A stretch of 64,000 bases of DNA from Russula earlei (GCA_025769875.1 JAGFNK010000107.1:1-64000), one strand, 5' to 3'; positions 49,201-59,381 are shown, counted from the first letter of the stretch. Program-made: numbers and translations. Notes: a model not told the origin generated them from the sequence alone.

Positions 49201-51305
49201 AACTTAGAACTGAAACACCAGGCAGGGGCAAGGAATAAAGCAGATGCCCTGTCTAGGAGACCTGACCTTGACGATGGACAAGGGGATAAAGAAGAAGTGG
49301 TTGCGCTACCTGACCACCTTTTTATTCGAGTAATGCATACTACTGCATTGGAAGAATGGATAAGAACCAACAAGGGGAAGAAAGACACCAATTAAAGTTA
49401 CTTGATTGGGTACAGAGACACTGACTGGAGAAGTGACATAGCTTATGGTGGAAGAATGAAGCCTTGGTGGTTACAGGCAACGAAGGGACCCACAGGATGT
49501 TACTGGAATAGTATCATGACAGTCCCACAGAAGGACACCCAGGGAAAGCTAAAACATTACTGGGAATGATGCGATACTACTTGTGGCCCACCATGAGATG
49601 CTTTGTTGACCAATATGTGGAAGGATGTGCAATTTGCCAAAGTAACAAGTCAAACACTCACCCAAGTCAACCTCCCCTGTATCCCATACCACCAGAAGAA
49701 GGGGCTACTCCCTTCTTGACTGTCAGCATGGACTTTGTGGTCAAATTGCTGAAGTCGAAAGGATATGACAGTATATTGACTGTCACCAACCACGATTGTA
49801 CTAAGGGCGTCATCCTGCTTCCTTGCAAGGAAGAGATGGATGCAGAAGAGCTAGCACAGCTCTACAAAGACAGAATATTCCCTTTTGTGGGAGTACCAAG
49901 CAAGATCATATCCAATCGAGACAAACTAATAAGTTCCAAGTTCATTAGGGAACTTTGCAACCAGCTGCATATCAAACAGAATATCAGCACCGCCTACCAT
50001 CCCCAGACAGATGGACAATCAAAAAGAACAAATCGGACGATGGAAACATTGCTCAGGATCTTTTGCAACCACCAACAAGACGACTGGGTGGACTGGCTGC
50101 CTCTGGTGCAATACATGATGAATTCTAACATTTCAGAGACAACCAAGCAGTCCCCTTTCTTCTTATGGATGGGCTTTACGCCCAAGGCACACCAGCCAAA
50201 TTGGGGAAGCAAGATACCAAGAATAGACAATTGGAAAGTCCGAATCCAGGAAGCGAGATCACAGGCACAAGAAGCAATGAAGATTGCTTCCCTAATGTGG
50301 AAGCAAAGAAGCAGTTTCCAACCTTATCAGAAAGGAGAAAGGGTATGGCCTGACAGCACCAACCTAAAAACGACACATCCTACAGTGAAACTACGCCCAA
50401 AATGATATGGGCCCTTTGAAATCATGGAGGTGATCAGCCTGGTGACATACAGATTGGATCTCCCTAGCCACTGGAGGATCCATAACGCATTTCATGCATC
50501 CTTATTGACACCTTACAAGGAGACAGAGGAGCATGGGGCCAACTACACCAATCCAGAAGCGGAATTGGTGGAAGGAGAAGAAGAATATGAAGTAGCAATG
50601 ATTTTAGGTTTGAGACAAACTGGAAGGAGGAAACAACTGGAGTATCAAGTCCGGTGGGAAGGATACTCTGAAGCCCATGACTCTTGGGAACCAGTAGAGA
50701 ACATCAAAGTGACTAGACTAATAGAGGAATACCACAGAAAGAACCCCACTGCCATACAGGTTATAAGGATCCAGCGAAGGATGCCCTCTGTTTCCTCACC
50801 CCCACATCATTGCTCACAAATGTCCCAAACTCCCACTAACGAAATTGTTCCCCAATCTGACCTCTCTGGTGCAGAGGGGCCACTTGAAATCACCACTCCT
50901 GATGCTTCCCTCCTCGCCTTCTTCCAAGGAATGGATGAACATAGCACTGGAGAAGGAGAAGTGGACATGCGTCCCCTTGAATTTGGACCCCCTGCTGACC
51001 AAGTCAATGCTCAGTCTGGGGACTGGGATGTGACGTCCCCTACCAGCACTCTTGACCAGGTTGCCCACCCTGGAGAGCCTTGGGTACAATGGGATGCTGA
51101 CAGACACCACACAAGGATTGACATCCCTGATGGTATGACTTGGGGCAACAAACCAGCCAGGTATGTGGCCTATGACGTTGCCTTGGGAGAGCCAAGAGTA
51201 AGGGGGAGGAACAGAGAAGGCCATGCAGACTATGGCGAGATCCTCCAGGCCACCCCTTGTTACTGTACAACCTCTATAACTATAGCCAAGACGAACATGA
51301 TTTAG
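46300..51305 (+). pseudogene. pol of the Ty3/gypsy element: protease, RT, RNase H, integrase, chromodomain
   Basis: Protease: LLDSGATENFI at about 46420, split by the solo LTR at 46512-47473 and resuming with NVDGTQNKQGE. RT: about 47890-48740, with FFIGKKDSKEKRIIVDY, KVFSKFDIQWGYNN and the catalytic NYLDDFGI (a one-base deletion lies near 48380). RNase H: about 48830-49390 (VVYTDHANLLHY, NKADALSRRPD). Integrase: about 49430-50400 with HDSPTEGHPGK, CAICQ and the core from SMDFVVKLL to AYHPQTDGQSKR. Chromodomain: about 50580-50760 (YEVAMILGLRQTG, YQVRWEGYSEAHDSWEP). At least ten TGA stops fall at expected Arg codons. The stretch after the chromodomain (50760-51305) is stop-free, acidic and of unknown role. 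Confidence 0.88.
46512..47473. mobile_element. Solo LTR inside the gypsy protease region, target duplication GTATG
   Basis: 962 bases beginning TGTCAAGACTCAC and ending TTCATGACA, flanked by GTATG at 46507-46511 and 47474-47478. It belongs to the same family as the solo LTR at 40538-41374. It has no coding capacity; CTTATATACTA near 46790 is a possible TATA region. Its position shows it arrived after the gypsy element. Confidence 0.88.
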
Positions 51306-52495
51306 ACTGCTTCGACACAGAAAGGCAGTTCAAAGGGCACTGGAGACAGACCCTCTACCTGCTAGGTGACTATGGGCTGCAGGCAGAGATCTACCACTTA
51401 GACCACCTTTACACCCTACTAGAAATGTTGGAAGCTAACTATAAGGTGCTCAAAGAAGAGGAGAAACAGCTGCGCTACAAGCTCAGCAAATACCTAGCTG
51501 AGAAGCGAGGAGTAGAGAGAGGCAGGGCCAAAGCCAAGGAGAGAATGGCAGCAGCCAAAGTACACTCATGTTGCTGGGAGTTCATTGAAGCAGGTTGTAG
51601 CCAGGGGGGAACCCCTCCAGGTGTCTGGGCTGAAGAACTCCTCGCCAACTACCAGGCTGGGCAGCCCATTCCCCCTTTACCTGTCTTCATCCCTCAGCTG
51701 CCTTTGGCAGACATCACTCAGGGGTATGATATCTCTACCCCAGAACCAGTACCAGCCAGCCCTGCACCTACAACGGTGCAAAGGTATTCAGAGGAGGAGA
51801 TTGACGTCCTCCAAACCATGTCCGGTATGCACCTTCAAGGAGGGGCAGGATCAGAAGCATCACCAAACCCTTCCCCCCAGAGCTCTATCTACTACCACTC
51901 CTATAGCAGCAGTGGAGAAGCATCTACTGCAACAGCTGAGTTCATTCCTGAGCCTCAGCAACTGAACATGATAGAAGGGAGGAGGAAGAGGAACCAATGC
52001 AAGTATTGTGGTGAGGTAGGACACTTCAATAAGTACTGTCCACTGCCCCACCAGTATTGCCACGACCAATTGGCAGCAGACGCTGCCTCACATTGCCTGG
52101 TACCTCCCTATCATCGTTCCTACACACCCATCAGATCATGCCCATTCCACCGAGGATGGGAACTGGCACACCTGAGCAGGACAAGGAAGTCCAACCAGGA
52201 GAGGGAGGACATTGCTAATACACACATCCTGCAGGTAGTGAAAGGAGAAGGGTCCAGGACCTTTCAAAAACTTTTCACTATGACCCCTCTCTGCTCCAAC
52301 ACACCTCCAGTCAGGAGGTTTCCCAGGGACTCTGACAGACTCCCACAGATCATGTCTCCTTCAGCTGTCACTGAGGAGTCAGAGGTGATAGTGGCCTCAG
52401 CATTGGCTGCCTATGAGGCAGCAGAAGAAGGCCGATACACCTTCACCACGTCACCTCCTCCCCTTGATGATGATGGTGTTGACCCCACCACTTGA
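51257..52495 (+). CDS. Intact extra 3' open frame of the gypsy element, with zinc knuckle
   Basis: About 412 codons without a stop, overlapping the end of the pol frame and ending 47 bases before the 3' LTR. No clear ATG opens it, so frameshifting or splicing from pol is possible. The N-terminal 130 residues are predicted helical, with a coiled-coil-like stretch (LEANYKVLKEEEKQLRYKLS) and a KERMAAAKVHSCCWEF segment. A Pro/Ser-rich middle leads to a CCHC-like knuckle (CKYCGEVGHFNKYCPLPHQY), then a Cys/His-rich segment and an acidic tail. It is not part of canonical gag-pol. The function is unknown; RNA or DNA binding is suggested by the knuckle only. Confidence 0.65.
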   Translation: MLLYNLYNYSQDEHDLDCFDTERQFKGHWRQTLYLLGDYGLQAEIYHLDHLYTLLEMLEANYKVLKEEEKQLRYKLSKYLAEKRGVERGRAKAKERMAAAKVHSCCWEFIEAGCSQGGTPPGVWAEELLANYQAGQPIPPLPVFIPQLPLADITQGYDISTPEPVPASPAPTTVQRYSEEEIDVLQTMSGMHLQGGAGSEASPNPSPQSSIYYHSYSSSGEASTATAEFIPEPQQLNMIEGRRKRNQCKYCGEVGHFNKYCPLPHQYCHDQLAADAASHCLVPPYHRSYTPIRSCPFHRGWELAHLSRTRKSNQEREDIANTHILQVVKGEGSRTFQKLFTMTPLCSNTPPVRRFPRDSDRLPQIMSPSAVTEESEVIVASALAAYEAAEEGRYTFTTSPPPLDDDGVDPTT

Positions 52496-52542
52496 TTTTA
52501 GAATTGTTGGTGCATGGGACCACCAATCTGAAGGAGGGGTAA

Positions 52543-53750
52543 TGTTACCAAGTGGTTTGGGGTCCGGAAGATGCCAGAACACCTGAACTATGGACTGCAC
52601 TGTTTGCATCATGTGTGCGTCAGATCTTGACTGTTTATGTCCATTGATATCGCGTTTGGAACACGTTGATCGTATCTTTCTGAAGATGTACTAAAGAAGC
52701 AATGAGTAGCATTGCTTCTGTCCCAGATGTTCCTGTACTGCCACGTACGTCGCTTCTTTGATTAGGAAAGTACTTATGACACCGAGATTGCTACTAGGGA
52801 AGCACTTAATGCTTCCAGGACCAAGATCATTTATATAGAAGCAACCTCGCTTCTATGAGCCACCTTTGCTTCTATAGCACCAACCAGTACTACAGTAGCA
52901 CAAACCTTATCCCTGTAGGGCTATATAAAGCCCCCAGTGTTACCGAGTGGTTTGGGGTCCGGAAGATGCCGGAACACCTGAACTATGGACTGCACTGTTT
53001 TGCATTATGCGTGCGTCAGATCTTGATCGTTTATGTTCCTTGATATCACATTCGGAGCGCGTTGATCGTATCTTTCAGAAGATGTACTGAAGAAGCAATG
53101 AGTAGCATTGCTTCTGTCCCAGATGTTCCTGTACCGCCACGTACGTCGATTCCTTGATTGGGGAAGCACTTAATGCTTCCAGCACCGAGATCGCTTACAT
53201 AGAAGCAACCTCGCTTCTATGAGCCATGTTTTGCTTCTATAGCACCGACTAGTACTACAGTAGTACAAACCTTATCCCTGTAGGTATATAAAGCCCCCAG
53301 TCGTAACAGTTGAGCCCTAAGCTCGACTTAGTTTGCCAATCCCAAACGTTGACTCCTACCACCCGTCTGCAGAGCCCTTCTCATCTTGTTCCATACTCTA
53401 GAAGGATCTAACACTCCTTCCCCTCCACAAGTACTGCTTGCTTGACTCAAGCATATCTGCATGGTAGGACGTGTTTATAGACGCAACCATTGATCTTATT
53501 TAAGGCACTTGGAGCCTTAACACCCAGTTGTAACAGTTGAGCCCTAAGCTTGACTTACTGTAGTTTGCCAATCCCAAACAGTTGACTCCTACCCAACTGC
53601 AGAGCCCTCTCATCTTGTTGCCATACTCCAGAAGGATCTAACACTCCTCCCCTCCATGAGTATTGCTGCTTGACTCAAGCATATCTGCATTGGTAGGATG
53701 TTCATAGACACGACCATTGATCTTATTTAAGGCACTTTGGAGCCTTAACA
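52543..53750 (+). repeat. 3' LTR of the Ty3/gypsy element, split by a younger LTR
   Basis: The LTR runs 52543-52937 and resumes at 53528, after a second CCCAG, to end TTAACA at 53750. The two parts together match the 5' LTR along its length. Confidence 0.88.
52938..53522 (+). mobile_element. Solo LTR of the same gypsy family nested in the 3' LTR, target duplication CCCAG
   Basis: 585 bases, TGTTACCGAG..GCCTTAACA, inserted between CCCAG at 52933-52937 and CCCAG at 53523-53527. It has small deletions relative to the outer LTRs (for example GTAGGTATATAAAG for GTAGGGCTATATAAAG) but the same ends. It represents a second, later insertion of this family that then lost its interior by LTR recombination. 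Confidence 0.88.
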
Positions 53751-53775
53751 TGAGGGCATGGACTGACCAAAGCTA

Positions 53776-53841
53776 TCTGCATTCGGTAGAGTGTTTATAG
53801 ACGCGGACCCCATGATTTATTAAGGAACTTGGAGCCCTTAA
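53776..53841 (+). repeat. Truncated LTR 3' end of the same gypsy family
   Basis: About 66 bases (ATCTGCATTCGGTAG..GCCCTTAACA) match the last part of the neighbouring LTRs. They begin only 20 bases after the target duplication of the complete element. They are a remnant of another copy or a recombination product. Confidence 0.6.
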
Positions 53842-54717
53842 CATGCATGTATCACTTAATTTGGCTCCCTCTCTTCCTTGCCTACAACAGAACAAATGAA
53901 TGCACTTCAGCATACACAAAATGTGTTCAGAGTGTCCATGTGACATGTCCCACCGCCAAGACCTATCTGGCTCATCCCCCCCTTCACTTGCTCATCAAAG
54001 GGTGAGTTCTTCCCCTGCAATGTCTCTCTCAATTGCATTTTGGTTATCAACCATCCACCAATCCCCACCACATTCCAGGAGATGAGTTCAGGCCTCTCTC
54101 CAACTCTGGTTGACAGTGGAGCTGATGGGAAGGGAGATCCTTCAAGCCAGGGCAGAGACCAGCTCCAGTAATGCACACTGCACCATCATGAAGCATGCAG
54201 CATCTGATGCCAGGACAGAGTTGGAAAATCAGAAGCACAAGATGTGCCATTCTGTGAAGACAAGCATGCATTTTGTTGCCCATCCTGAAGCTGAGGCACA
54301 GTGGCTCACTGAACAGGAAGAGAAGGCCTGGCTCACAAGAGAGGCTGCTGAGAAGGCAGCTCAAAAGTCAACCAATGAAGCAGTTCACAATGCACAAATC
54401 TCAGAGGACATATGGTCTAAGGTTTTCAACAGTGAGTCTCAATGTCTATTTACAATGATGCACTCATGTTTTACAGAACCACTTTCCTCATATAAATGCA
54501 AAGACAATCTTATCACACTCTCTGGTGCACTTGGACTCAAGATGTCAGGCACTGTCAATGAGCTGGTTTGCCAGCTCAAGTCCCACCTCAAAGTGCATGC
54601 AGGCCTTTGTGATCAGCCTCAATTTGCTGGGCTCTTCCTTCAAGGCAGGCAGAATCAGATTGAGAGTGTTTAGTTAATTCCTGTATGCACACAGTATTAC
54701 ATTGTCTTTTTTCCTTG

Positions 54718-54733
54718 CCCCCCCCCCCCCCCC
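54718..54733 (+). repeat. Poly-C tract
   Basis: A run of about 16 C residues lies just after the transposase stop and before the right terminal repeat. Confidence 0.7.
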
Positions 54734-54830
54734 AAACCTCCAATTGCAGTGTTTTTACCTGTCTCATCAACAATGTAAGGTTCAAACAGCACTTCAAAGT
54801 TTCCATTACATGTCTGGTGACTATGTATGA

Positions 54831-54885
54831 CTGACTGAGTGCTAGGTACCTTTAGTAAGCTGCACAGTTGGTGGGTCAGTGACAG
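54831..54885 (-). repeat. Right terminal inverted repeat of the pogo-like element
   Basis: Inverted partner of 39681-39734, ending GGGTCAGTGACAG immediately before TA at 54886-54887. Confidence 0.85.
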
Positions 54886-54887
54886 TA

Positions 54888-55459
54888 TGGAATCAGAGCT
54901 GTAATTGCAGACATTGGCTTTATACTGGGGCGTATCCACCTACCCTCTGTCCACCAGTGCAGGATAATGATGAATGGTCTCGACATCCATCAAACGTTCG
55001 TTGATGCATCAACGTTTCCAAGCTTCCAAGCTGAAAATAGCGAGCGCGTGAATGCCACTTGAGCTCATCTCGTGAAGTTGAGTAGTTTTCGGCCACTGAG
55101 AAGTGGGAAAACCTGTTAGCTATAATGTAAGACCAATGTTGCAGGTGCAGAACTAATGATCCAATGGGTTTCATGTCACCAATCGTTGTTAGACACGATG
55201 CATTCTCGACGATGGCCAGCCGATGGCACTGGCAGAGGTTCGCATTGCGGGGTTCTGCCATGGGATACCCGATTCTGTGATACCCCTCATCTCATGTTCG
55301 TAGTGATACTGAAAGGTTGGACGTGGAGCCCTAGTAGCCATCGCGATGGCAACCCCATTGCGAATGCCCGTGCAATTTTGACAAACCAGACTCACACAAT
55401 TTCATATTGACATCACGACGTGAGGTGCCTCTATCCTCGCTATCCAACAATCCCTGACT
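54888..55459. other. Intergenic region upstream of the glycosyltransferase
   Basis: No gene was recognised in these 570 bases. Composition changes from AT-rich repeat to genic sequence across it. It should hold the promoter of the gene at 55460. Confidence 0.45.
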
Positions 55460-56823
55460 ATGACTGGGGCATCATACTTGCCCCTTCCAGTCTACTCTCG
55501 AGAACCCACCCCCGACGACTCCCACCCCTACCCGCCGCCCAACGGAGCGTACTTCTACCCCCACCGGCGGCGCGCCCGATGGCTGCGGCCGCGGTCGTGC
55601 GTGAAGTACACAGCTCCGGCCATGCTGCTCCTCCTCTTCCTCTCGTATCTCACCTGGGAACCGCACATCGAAATCGCCTTCTACTGGCGATCTTGGGTGC
55701 GGCAGGAGATCGAGCCTGTCACCCCCCTGCGTGGCTGCTTCGAGCCGGACCAGGTCTCCCCTCTCTACAACGTGAGCGAGCGACTGTATGGCCCCAGGCT
55801 CACCGAGGTCCACGCCGGCATGCCCATGCGTCTGGGCCTCGACTGCTACGACTTTGCGGGCACCATACGCGCCGTCGCGCCCTCCGCGCTCGCGCCCGAT
55901 CGCCGACCGCGCGTCAACTTTCACACGTATTGGCGCACGGACTTGGCCCCCTTCAGCGAGCGACAAGTATTCACGCTCAAGTCGTTCTTCGCCACGCAGA
56001 ACCGGCACTCGCGCCTGATCATGTGGTCCAACGGCGACCTCTCCACAAACGCGCTGCTCGCGAGTTACGTCGCGCGGTATCCGGGCGCGTTCGAGCTCCG
56101 CGTCGCGGACGTGCGCGAATTGTCCAAGGGGACGCCGCTCGAGAATAGCCCGTTGCTCACTAGGAACGACGAGAAGGCGTGGCTTGACGGCGATTTGATC
56201 CGCCTGTTGGTGATCTGGAAGGACGGAGGCGTGTGGGTGGATATGGACACCCTCCTCACTCGCGACCTAACCCCCCTTCTCGAGCACGAATTTGTGACGC
56301 AGTGGGATTGTTACGGTATGCCCGCATCGTCTCATACAAGAGAAAGGGAAAGCTGGTCGCTGATGTCTCTCCAGACAAGATCTACCAACCGCTGAACGGC
56401 GCACTGATGCATTTTCGCCAGCACTCCCCCTACCTCTGCGAGGCTTTCCATCTTATGACGACTTCGTCACCTCCACGTCCATCCTCCACTGACTGGGGCT
56501 CTGTCCTTTACCACCGTCTCTGGCGTCGGCTGGTGGCAGGAGGCGTCCCTCCATTCAAAATTCTGCCCTTTTGCTTCTCCGATGGCCTCGTCTGTCGCCT
56601 CGACAATCGCCTTCCCGACCCATTCGACCCCGACCCGAGCGATGGGCACTGGACCGGCGGATTGACACGCGCGGACGGCGGCGGCCTTGACCGTAAGCTC
56701 GGCAAAGTGTTCGCCGTACACTTGCATAATCGGTGGGAAAAGAACTTTCCCCCTGGCGGCTGGGTCGACAGACTACTATTGCGGAGGTATGAGAAGAAGT
56801 TGGCAGAGGGAGTGGGTTGGTAG
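55460..56823 (+). CDS. Type II membrane glycosyltransferase with DXD motif (GT32-like)
   Basis: Predicted 434 aa from two exons (55460-56315 and 56375-56823). A short Pro/Tyr-rich cytoplasmic N-terminus is followed by a signal anchor (APAMLLLLFLSYLTW) and a lumenal catalytic domain. RVNFHTYWRTDLAPF, RHSRLIMWSNGDLS, LDGDLIRLLVIWKDGGVWVDMD and the DXD in VDMD, with YQPLNGALMHF after it, fit the DXD sugar-transferase fold of the GT32 (Och1-like) and alpha-1,4-glycosyltransferase group. It is likely a Golgi enzyme using a nucleotide sugar; donor and acceptor cannot be told. It follows the transposon block directly. Confidence 0.8.
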
Positions 56824-56994
56824 GGTCGTGTGCCATTAGCAAGGTTTCCATAACATACCCAACATATTCTAATATCGTGGACAACTAGCTAGAGCTGATT
56901 TTATATTCAAAGGGTGTAATACGGTCGAACCTGGAGGCTCTGTCAACCTTCCGAGCCCACGCCGTGACCCTGCTCACCACTATGCTCGCATTCT

Positions 56995-57570
56995 TCATGA
57001 ATGCAAGTCCGGCATCCGTCTGACCACCTTTCCCTCATTTCGCGCATGGACCTTCAGCTTGTCCAGTAACTTCGAGCCTGCCCAGCGCTCAGGCGGCGTC
57101 CGTTTGCCCGTGGCCCAATAGTAAATATCCCAGTCCGGTTCGTCCATGAGCTAGAATACGAACCAGGGAGTTGGTCGGTCAGTCAGGCAGGGGGTCGCAC
57201 GAACGGCAGACGAGTGCTCGAAGACGAAAAGGAAAAAGAAAAAAAGGGGGGCGAACCTTGTCGAATTCGGAGAGCTCCTCGGCGTCCATCGCGCCGAGGT
57301 GCTCCTTCGCGAACGTGCTGAGGAGGAGGTCGCTCTCGAGCGTGCCGCGCTTGCGGCTTTGGTACACGAGGCGCGCGCGCGCCGTCTCGATGGGCTCGCC
57401 GGGGCGTGGAAGTGGTTCGGGAGGGGGTAGATCCACGGGCGATGCGGTGGAGGCAATGTGCTCGGGGGTGTGGGGTATTGGCCAAGGGTCCTTTCGTCTC
57501 ACGGGAGATGAGGACTTGAGAGGTGTCTCGCGAGTGGACGGGGAATGAGATGACGGAGAAGGGTTGGCAT
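56995..57570 (-). CDS. SDH5: Succinate dehydrogenase assembly factor 2 (Sdh5/SDHAF2)
   Basis: The factor is needed for FAD attachment to the flavoprotein subunit of complex II in the mitochondrial matrix. The core is unmistakable: [40 protein letters not shown], then after an intron (57151-57256) [20 protein letters not shown] and a C-terminal tail ending LHS. The mature part is read from about 57502 leftwards. A presequence-like peptide ([18 protein letters not shown]) starts at 57570 but in a different frame, so an intron or indel between about 57500 and 57520 is needed. I could not place a convincing splice there. Confidence 0.88.
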
Positions 57571-57728
57571 AGTATGGCCCTAAGACGCGATATGACAGTG
57601 TTGAAGGAATATGACTTGTTACGTGTCAACTCCCCATCAAGTTGCCTACGGCGTTGGATTCATGGTACTGTACACAACTATTACACTACCATAATATGGC
57701 AACCGACAATGTCAACAGTAAAACGGCC

Positions 57729-59381
57729 TTAACAGTGTTCGCCCTCGCCCTTGAGGTCTTCTATTGCACGTTGCACCTCCAGTTTTTCTAATACCGCACG
57801 ATGCAAACTTGACCGCGATGCACGGCCCTTTGTTCTGACCTCCGTGACGGCCTTCCCTGAATAGGTGGTGGATACTGGAGGCGCCGAGGTTTCAACGGCG
57901 CTAGCGGGGGCAGGAAGAGAGTCGGTGGTAGGGTTGGATGTGAAGTGAGAGGGGACAATGACAGGCGTCGGGCGTGGTGGTGGAGGCCACTGGAAAAGTG
58001 TTATGAGAAGTTCCTGAGAAATTTCACGGGGAAAGTATGAGAGGACACTCACTCCACGGCGAGGTTGGTTGAAATGTAGGGCAGCCCAAGGAGGATAATC
58101 CCGCTCCAGTTGAATAATATGATCTTCAACAAACTTGATCCGATGAAGAAGTGATGCCGGAGGGGACGGCACTTCACGCGTATGCCATTAGATTAAGCAA
58201 GACGATGGATACAAGCTTACTTACCGTATCGCATAGCTAGATGGGCCTCCAGATTCTTCAGTCTTTCATCCAAGCCGGGGTGCCGACTCGCAGTGACGGA
58301 ATGGTCGCCCTTGTCCATGTGAGGGTTATTTTCATCCTTCATCTCAACTTTCAACGTTCTGCTGAGGGGACCTTCTTCATTCTTCGCGATGTCGAATTTC
58401 ATCATCACATCGCGGTCCACCGTTCTGGCGTCAGTCCGTGCACATGACGCACTCTCAACCTCGTCACCACCATCCCGGGGTAAGATTCCCGACGCCTCGC
58501 TGGAGCGAAGGCGTCTATGGGCGTGCAAGAACTCTGCGCGGTTGGACGCATCATTCCGGGCACGGTTTCTTGCAAGAAGCTCAGCAATCGACCTGTTGAT
58601 CTACAAGAAATCAAAATCCGATGGCACGGGTCATAATTTACACCCACTGCAGTTGGCGAACGGGCCTCTGCACCTTTTTCAACGTGGACGTAATCCAACT
58701 TTCGTTCTTCTAACGACCGTTCAGGGAGTCCTGGAGAATTTGGTTGTTGTGTGCCCAACAGTCGCTAGACCATCACAGCTTTTTAAGTCATTACCGAACG
58801 TCTACCACATCCGAGGTCATGGTGGGACATACCGAGATGTCAGATTGCAAGTTGCTCAATGCCGTGGGCACGACCTTTCTCTCCCAATCTGGGTTCATAA
58901 CAAGAATATCGGCCTCTAGGCCTGCCAAGCATTGAGAAAGTCCTACTGCGAGGAAGAATGCTTTCAAGGCTGCATCCCAGTGTCGGGGAAGGTCTTTGGG
59001 AGGTGGAGACGGGGACGGTGACGGTGATGGTGACGGTGGAGGTGCCTTTCTCTTACCAGAAGACTTGTGAGAGGCAGCCGCGGCAGGACGCACAGGCGCG
59101 GGAGCCGGTGCAGGCAGCTGGTATTGGTGAAATTGTGTAAGCTGATAAGGGTGTATTTGAGGGTACGGTTGCTGATAAGCTGGGTTGTACTGGTAGCCGT
59201 TAACTTGCCATGGTTGGCCATTCCAAGTTGGGTGACCATAGTATGGAAATGAGCCGATGTGGGTGGCCTGCAAAGGGGAGGGATGTTGGAAAGCATGTTG
59301 GAGAGGTTGTCCAGACGGGAGTTGGGTTGTTGGTTCAGAGATTTTGGACTGCGAGGGTCCAGGATCTGAGGGAGGAGACAT
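57729..59381 (-). CDS. Conserved fungal protein of unknown function, Pro-rich N-terminus
   Basis: Predicted 475 aa from five exons: 59381-58833, 58764-58642, 58600-58225, 58171-58053 and 57989-57729, all in phase. The N-terminal 150 residues are Pro/Gln/Tyr-rich and low-complexity, with a KRKAPPP basic patch and a Pro-Ser repeat. A helical region follows (INRSIAELLARNRARNDASN). The best-ordered segment is near the C-terminus: LDERLKNLEAHLAMRY, LLHRIKFVEDHIIQLERDYP, PWAALHFNQPRRGWPPPPRP and a Ser-rich tail. This block looks conserved in fungi, but I cannot attach a function. Confidence 0.75.

Larger units (their letters stand above)
43052..53750 (+). mobile_element. Chromodomain Ty3/gypsy retrotransposon, complete but decayed
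   Basis: Both LTRs are present (TGTTACC..TTAACA) and the element is flanked by TGAGG at 43047-43051 and 53751-53755. Internal order: a decayed leader frame, gag with zinc knuckle, protease, reverse transcriptase, RNase H, integrase, chromodomain, then an extra 3' open frame with a zinc knuckle and a purine-rich tract (CTGAAGGAGGGG) before the 3' LTR. The protease-RT-RH-IN order and the chromodomain place it in the chromovirus branch. Two solo LTRs are nested in it. Many in-frame stops make it nonautonomous. Confidence 0.92.
40052..54673 (+). pseudogene. Pogo-like DDE transposase, multiply interrupted
   Basis: Pieces in order: an N-terminal helix-turn-helix region (about 40052-40142 and 40187-40537, with QTLSDHINGH, LSKEQEGMLVSWV and the IPGKNWHHHFQKWH block); IWNMDKKGLQLGG, which carries the first catalytic Asp (41375-41591); APIGGIATSKNGWTDNE (41886-42030); VILFVDGHNSH, the second Asp, and KLQLLNVKV (42566-43051); and the C-terminal part at about 53880-54673 with a SAP/HeH-like segment (YKCKDNLITLSGALGL). 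At each of the first three insertion sites, removing the insert plus one target duplication restores an open, family-like frame. It also carries point decay, including a TGA near 40120 where Arg is expected and another near 42755. Clearly nonfunctional. Confidence 0.85.
39681..54885 (+). mobile_element. Pogo-like (Tc1/mariner superfamily) DNA transposon expanded by nested insertions
   Basis: Imperfect terminal inverted repeats of about 54-55 bases (39681-39734 and 54831-54885, outer end CTGTCACTGACCCACC) are flanked on both sides by TA, the target duplication of this superfamily. The transposase gene lies between them on the plus strand. Most of the 15.2 kb consists of later insertions: solo LTRs at 40538-41374 and 42031-42565, a SINE-like insert at 41592-41885 and a gypsy element at 43052-53750. 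Without them the transposon is roughly 2.8 kb. It cannot be autonomous now. Confidence 0.85.

Noticed and set aside
53755..53841. Second complete gypsy element beside the first
   Set aside because: Only the last 66 bases or so of an LTR are present, with no internal sequence.
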